Source: an uncultured bacterium
GTDB taxonomy: Bacteria; Patescibacteriota; Minisyncoccia; Phycocordibacterales; UBA1006
Length of the DNA stretch: 7,673 nucleotides
Assembly (NCBI GenBank): GCA_903873095.1
Contig: CAIQMU010000008.1
Span: forward strand, 1 to 7,673
Reading direction: 5' to 3'
Under the pieces are notes generated by a model. That model searched no databases. It saw only the letters and a list, made by a program, of their open reading frames with translations, and was not told the origin of the DNA. Position numbers and translations under genes: made by a program. This document shows, in pieces, positions 5,453 through 7,673 of this stretch (position 1 is its first letter; every line of letters begins with the position of its first letter).

Positions 5453-5926
5453 ATGTGCTTTTCCAAAATAATTGAAATTATGGGATCGTTTGCTAGTGTT
5501 GGTCTTTTTGTTGTCGCATGGGTTCAATTGACGGCATTGAATAAACAAAAGAAGGCAGAATTTCTGTATCAATTTAAAAAAGATTTTTTTGAATCTGATA
5601 GAAATCAAAAAATTATAAAATTAACAGAAGAACAAAAATTTATTTTAGAAACAAATGGGGGAGAATTTGATGAATATGATATTGATGAGTATCTTGATAC
5701 TTTTGATGTGGCTTCAAATTTCTGGAAAAAAGATCTCATAGATTTAAATCTTTTTGATGAGGTAATGGGTAATTATGTGACAATGGCATGGAAAAATTCA
5801 GAAATCAGAAATTATATTGAAAAACTTCGAAAAGATAAAAAAGATGCAAGTTATTATAAACCTTTTCAAGAGATTGCTGAAGAACTTATTTTGAGAGAAC
5901 AGTGTCAACAAAGATTGTTTAGGTGA
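5453..5926 (+). CDS. Single-helix membrane protein of unknown function, in the hicBA unit
   Basis: I do not recognise this 157-residue protein with certainty. The N-terminus is a hydrophobic helix (about 6-26, IIEIMGSFASVGLFVVAWVQL) followed by a Lys-rich stretch (NKQKK, 30-34), indicating one membrane anchor with the bulk of the protein in the cytoplasm. The rest is helical and highly charged, with an acidic EFDEYDIDEYLDTFD segment near 70-85 and a FWKKDLIDLNLFDEVMGNYV segment after it. The architecture is reminiscent of DUF4760-type proteins, at low confidence. An alternative start is ATG 5480, which would shorten the membrane helix. It begins 13 bases after hicA and ends at the terminator 5926-5953, so it shares the hicBA transcript. 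It is AT-rich and uses AGA/AGG for five of six Arg codons, as hicA mostly does. Confidence 0.75.
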   Translation: MCFSKIIEIMGSFASVGLFVVAWVQLTALNKQKKAEFLYQFKKDFFESDRNQKIIKLTEEQKFILETNGGEFDEYDIDEYLDTFDVASNFWKKDLIDLNLFDEVMGNYVTMAWKNSEIRNYIEKLRKDKKDASYYKPFQEIAEELILREQCQQRLFR

Positions 5927-5953
5927 AAAAGGATGCATCAACATCCTTTTTTT
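5926..5953 (+). terminator. Terminator of the hicBA unit, overlapping the smc promoter
   Basis: A 10-bp stem (5926-5935 with 5942-5951, GGATG/CATCC core) with a 6-base loop is followed by seven T (5947-5953). The stem begins at the last base of the preceding stop codon. The end of the T-run is the T of the TG in the smc extended -10 element. Confidence 0.88.
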
Positions 5954-5961
5954 GTTATAAT
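5953..5961 (+). promoter_or_regulatory. Extended -10 promoter for smc (TGTTATAAT)
   Basis: TG-T-TATAAT is a perfect extended -10 element with no recognisable -35, that region being the terminator hairpin. It ends 11 bases before the smc ATG at 5973, so the leader should be only a few bases. It is nearly identical in layout to the ATPase promoter at 2571-2579. Confidence 0.7.
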
Positions 5962-5972
5962 TTAAAAATCTT

Positions 5973-7673
5973 ATGACACTGAAACGCCTCGAAATGCACG
6001 GGTTTAAATCGTTCGCGAAACGCGCTATTTTTGATTTCTCGGCACCAGTCACATCAATCGTTGGGCCAAACGGTTCTGGAAAATCAAACGTCGTCGAGGC
6101 AATCAGATTCGTACTCGGTGAACAATCAACAAAATCAATGCGTTCCAAAACCGGAGCCGATCTCATTTTCAAAGGTTCAAAGCAAATCGGAAAAATGTCA
6201 CGCGCATCAGTATCAATCACATTCGATAACTCGAAAAGAATTTTTTCGTTACCAAGTGTTGACGATCAAAATCTATCACTTGATTTCGATGAAATCACCA
6301 TTTCACGTGAAGTGTATTCCGACGGCGCAAATAAATACACATTAAACGGTCATGACGTTCGCCTCAAAGATATTCATGAACTTATCGCATCAGTAAACAT
6401 CGGTTCAAGTGGTCACCATATCATTTCACAAGGTGAAGCCGATCGATTATTAAACTCAAAACCTGCAGAACGACGCGAGATGCTCGAGGAATCACTCGGA
6501 TTGAAGTTGTATCATTATCGAATCAAAGAAGGTGAGCGAAAACTTGAAAAAACACGCGAACATGTCGGACAGGCTGAATCAATTCGTCGCGAACTTGCGC
6601 CACATATCAAGTTTTTGAAAAAACAAGTTGAGAAAATCGAGAAGGCACGCGAAATTGAAATCGCACTTGCATCTGCGTATGAAAAATATTTAGTCGAGGA
6701 GCAAAGTTCCATCGCGCGAAAACAATTTACATTCGACAAGGAAAAGAAAAATCTCGAAACAGATTTTGTCATGATCGAAGATCGCATCGCACATATTGCA
6801 CAAAACTCAGAAATTGATTCTGTTGCTCATCTTGAAACAGAAATCGAGAATGTGCGAAACGAAATTCGAACTAATGCGAAATCGCGCGATGATATTGCGC
6901 GACAAATCGGACGTGTCGAGGGAATGATTGAAGCTGCCAAAATGGCGACAAAACCAGGCAAAGCCGGTGTTTCCGTTGTATCAATTCTTGATATTGAAAA
7001 CCTTGTCGATGAATTTGAGGCACTTGCCAAAAATGGAGATTTTGATTTACATTCTGCCATCGCAAAACTGCGCGCATATGTTGCTGATAAAAAGGGAAGT
7101 CCCGCAGAATCAATTCATGTTGATACATCAGAATTTGAATCTTCAAAACAAGAGTTAGAAAATCAAATTAAATCTATTGATGAAAAAAATAATCATTTTG
7201 AACAAGAAATCAAACGCCTCGAAATGCAAGTTTCAGAAGCGCGAAAATTAACCCAAGATTCTGAACGAACAAAATATGAACTTCAGGCAAAACGAAATGA
7301 AATTACGTCACGACTTTCTATTTTGAATAATGAAGAATCGCATATTAACGAACGTATTGAACTTTTGAAATCAGAATATATTCAAGCGGAAAATCTTGTT
7401 GGTACACGCATTCTTGATTTGAAAAGCAGTTTTGTAAATCATGATGTGCATATTGATGATACAGCACTTCGTGCACTTCATCATGAAATCGAGCGCATGA
7501 AAATCAGACTCGAAGATATGGGTGGGGGTGGATCAGGAGATGTTCTCGCAGAATTTGATGAAATGGTTTCGCGTGATGCGTTTCTTGAAAAAGAAATCAA
7601 TGATTTGTATTCCGCAGTTGCGACACTCGAATCAACGATTCGTGATTTGAAAGAAAAATTGCAAGGTGAGTTC
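5973..7673 (+). CDS. smc: SMC-like chromosome segregation ATPase with short arms, 3' end outside window
   Basis: The frame is open for 567 residues to the window edge. SMC proteins dimerise into ring-shaped ATPases that organise the chromosome. The N-terminal head is clear: LKRLEMHGFKSFA (3-15), Walker A GPNGSGKS (31-38), VLGEQSTKSMR (47-57), then ISQGEADRLLNSKPAERREMLEESLG (151-176; EESLG replaces the usual EEAAG). Heptad-like coil runs from about 177 to 324. Residues about 325-377 are not coil (PGKAG at 328-332, then a short helical and hydrophobic stretch to KKGSP). A second coil runs from about 378 to 515. Residues 516-567 (MGGGGSGD, EFDEMVSRDAFLEKEINDLYSAVATLE) resemble the region that opens the C-terminal head in SMC. 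No hinge domain of 150 or more residues is seen, and each arm is about half the usual length. The signature motif, Walker B and D-loop should lie just downstream. The start ATG 5973 gives the standard SMC N-terminus. Confidence 0.85.
   Translation, partial: MTLKRLEMHGFKSFAKRAIFDFSAPVTSIVGPNGSGKSNVVEAIRFVLGEQSTKSMRSKTGADLIFKGSKQIGKMSRASVSITFDNSKRIFSLPSVDDQNLSLDFDEITISREVYSDGANKYTLNGHDVRLKDIHELIASVNIGSSGHHIISQGEADRLLNSKPAERREMLEESLGLKLYHYRIKEGERKLEKTREHVGQAESIRRELAPHIKFLKKQVEKIEKAREIEIALASAYEKYLVEEQSSIARKQFTFDKEKKNLETDFVMIEDRIAHIAQNSEIDSVAHLETEIENVRNEIRTNAKSRDDIARQIGRVEGMIEAAKMATKPGKAGVSVVSILDIENLVDEFEALAKNGDFDLHSAIAKLRAYVADKKGSPAESIHVDTSEFESSKQELENQIKSIDEKNNHFEQEIKRLEMQVSEARKLTQDSERTKYELQAKRNEITSRLSILNNEESHINERIELLKSEYIQAENLVGTRILDLKSSFVNHDVHIDDTALRALHHEIERMKIRLEDMGGGGSGDVLAEFDEMVSRDAFLEKEINDLYSAVATLESTIRDLKEKLQGEF

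Noticed and set aside
5798..6220. A 140-codon minus-strand frame across the terminator and smc start
   Set aside because: It would run over a clear terminator, promoter and the Walker A region of smc; it is a mirror of coding bias in smc.
5982..7228. A 17-base direct repeat in smc (5982-5998 and 7212-7228), both encoding KRLEM
   Set aside because: Both copies are in frame and code for a common coiled-coil style peptide; most likely chance with biased codon use.
1..7673. CRISPR arrays, tRNA, rRNA genes, or transposase genes
   Set aside because: I looked for regularly spaced repeats, cloverleaf-like sequences, rRNA-like segments and transposase motifs and saw none; nearly all sequence is explained by the listed genes.

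Overview
The window looks like a piece of a small, streamlined bacterial genome, most probably from the Patescibacteria (candidate phyla radiation, Parcubacteria-like). The grounds are the L32 N-terminus, the NusB-Nudix fusion, the very short intergenic gaps and the lack of visible Shine-Dalgarno sequences before every start. TGA is used as a stop (5924-5926), so the recoded CPR lineages are unlikely. This placement is inferred from protein style and not from a database search.

Layout, all genes on the + strand. Positions 3-485 hold the 3' part of a Nudix-type gene. A strong terminator (505-536) and a perfect 48-bp palindrome (541-588) follow. A housekeeping block comes next: rpmF (L32, 626-829), a NusB-Nudix fusion (929-1834) and rnc (RNase III, 1840-2532), ending in a terminator at 2548-2571. 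A P-type ATPase of the MgtA (P3B) kind occupies 2586-4934. A small accessory unit follows at 4980-5926: hicB antitoxin, hicA toxin and a one-helix membrane protein, with one promoter and one terminator. The window ends inside smc (5973 to beyond 7673).

The ribosome and RNA genes (L32, NusB, RNase III) and SMC form a familiar neighbourhood, since rnc next to smc is a classical bacterial arrangement. Here the cation pump and the HicBA unit sit between rnc and smc. Arg codon use in hicA and the gene after it (mostly AGA/AGG) differs from the neighbours (mostly CGN), suggesting a different origin for that unit.

Four points stand out. The SMC reaches what looks like its C-terminal head by about residue 510 and has only a short non-coil module where a hinge domain should be. 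Four promoters place the -10 box 6-11 bases before the start codon, implying leaderless or nearly leaderless mRNAs. Two of these promoters are built directly on the T-tract of the preceding terminator. A perfect 48-bp palindrome of unknown role sits immediately before the rpmF promoter. No complete novel multi-gene system is evident; the shortened SMC is the strongest candidate for something structurally unusual.
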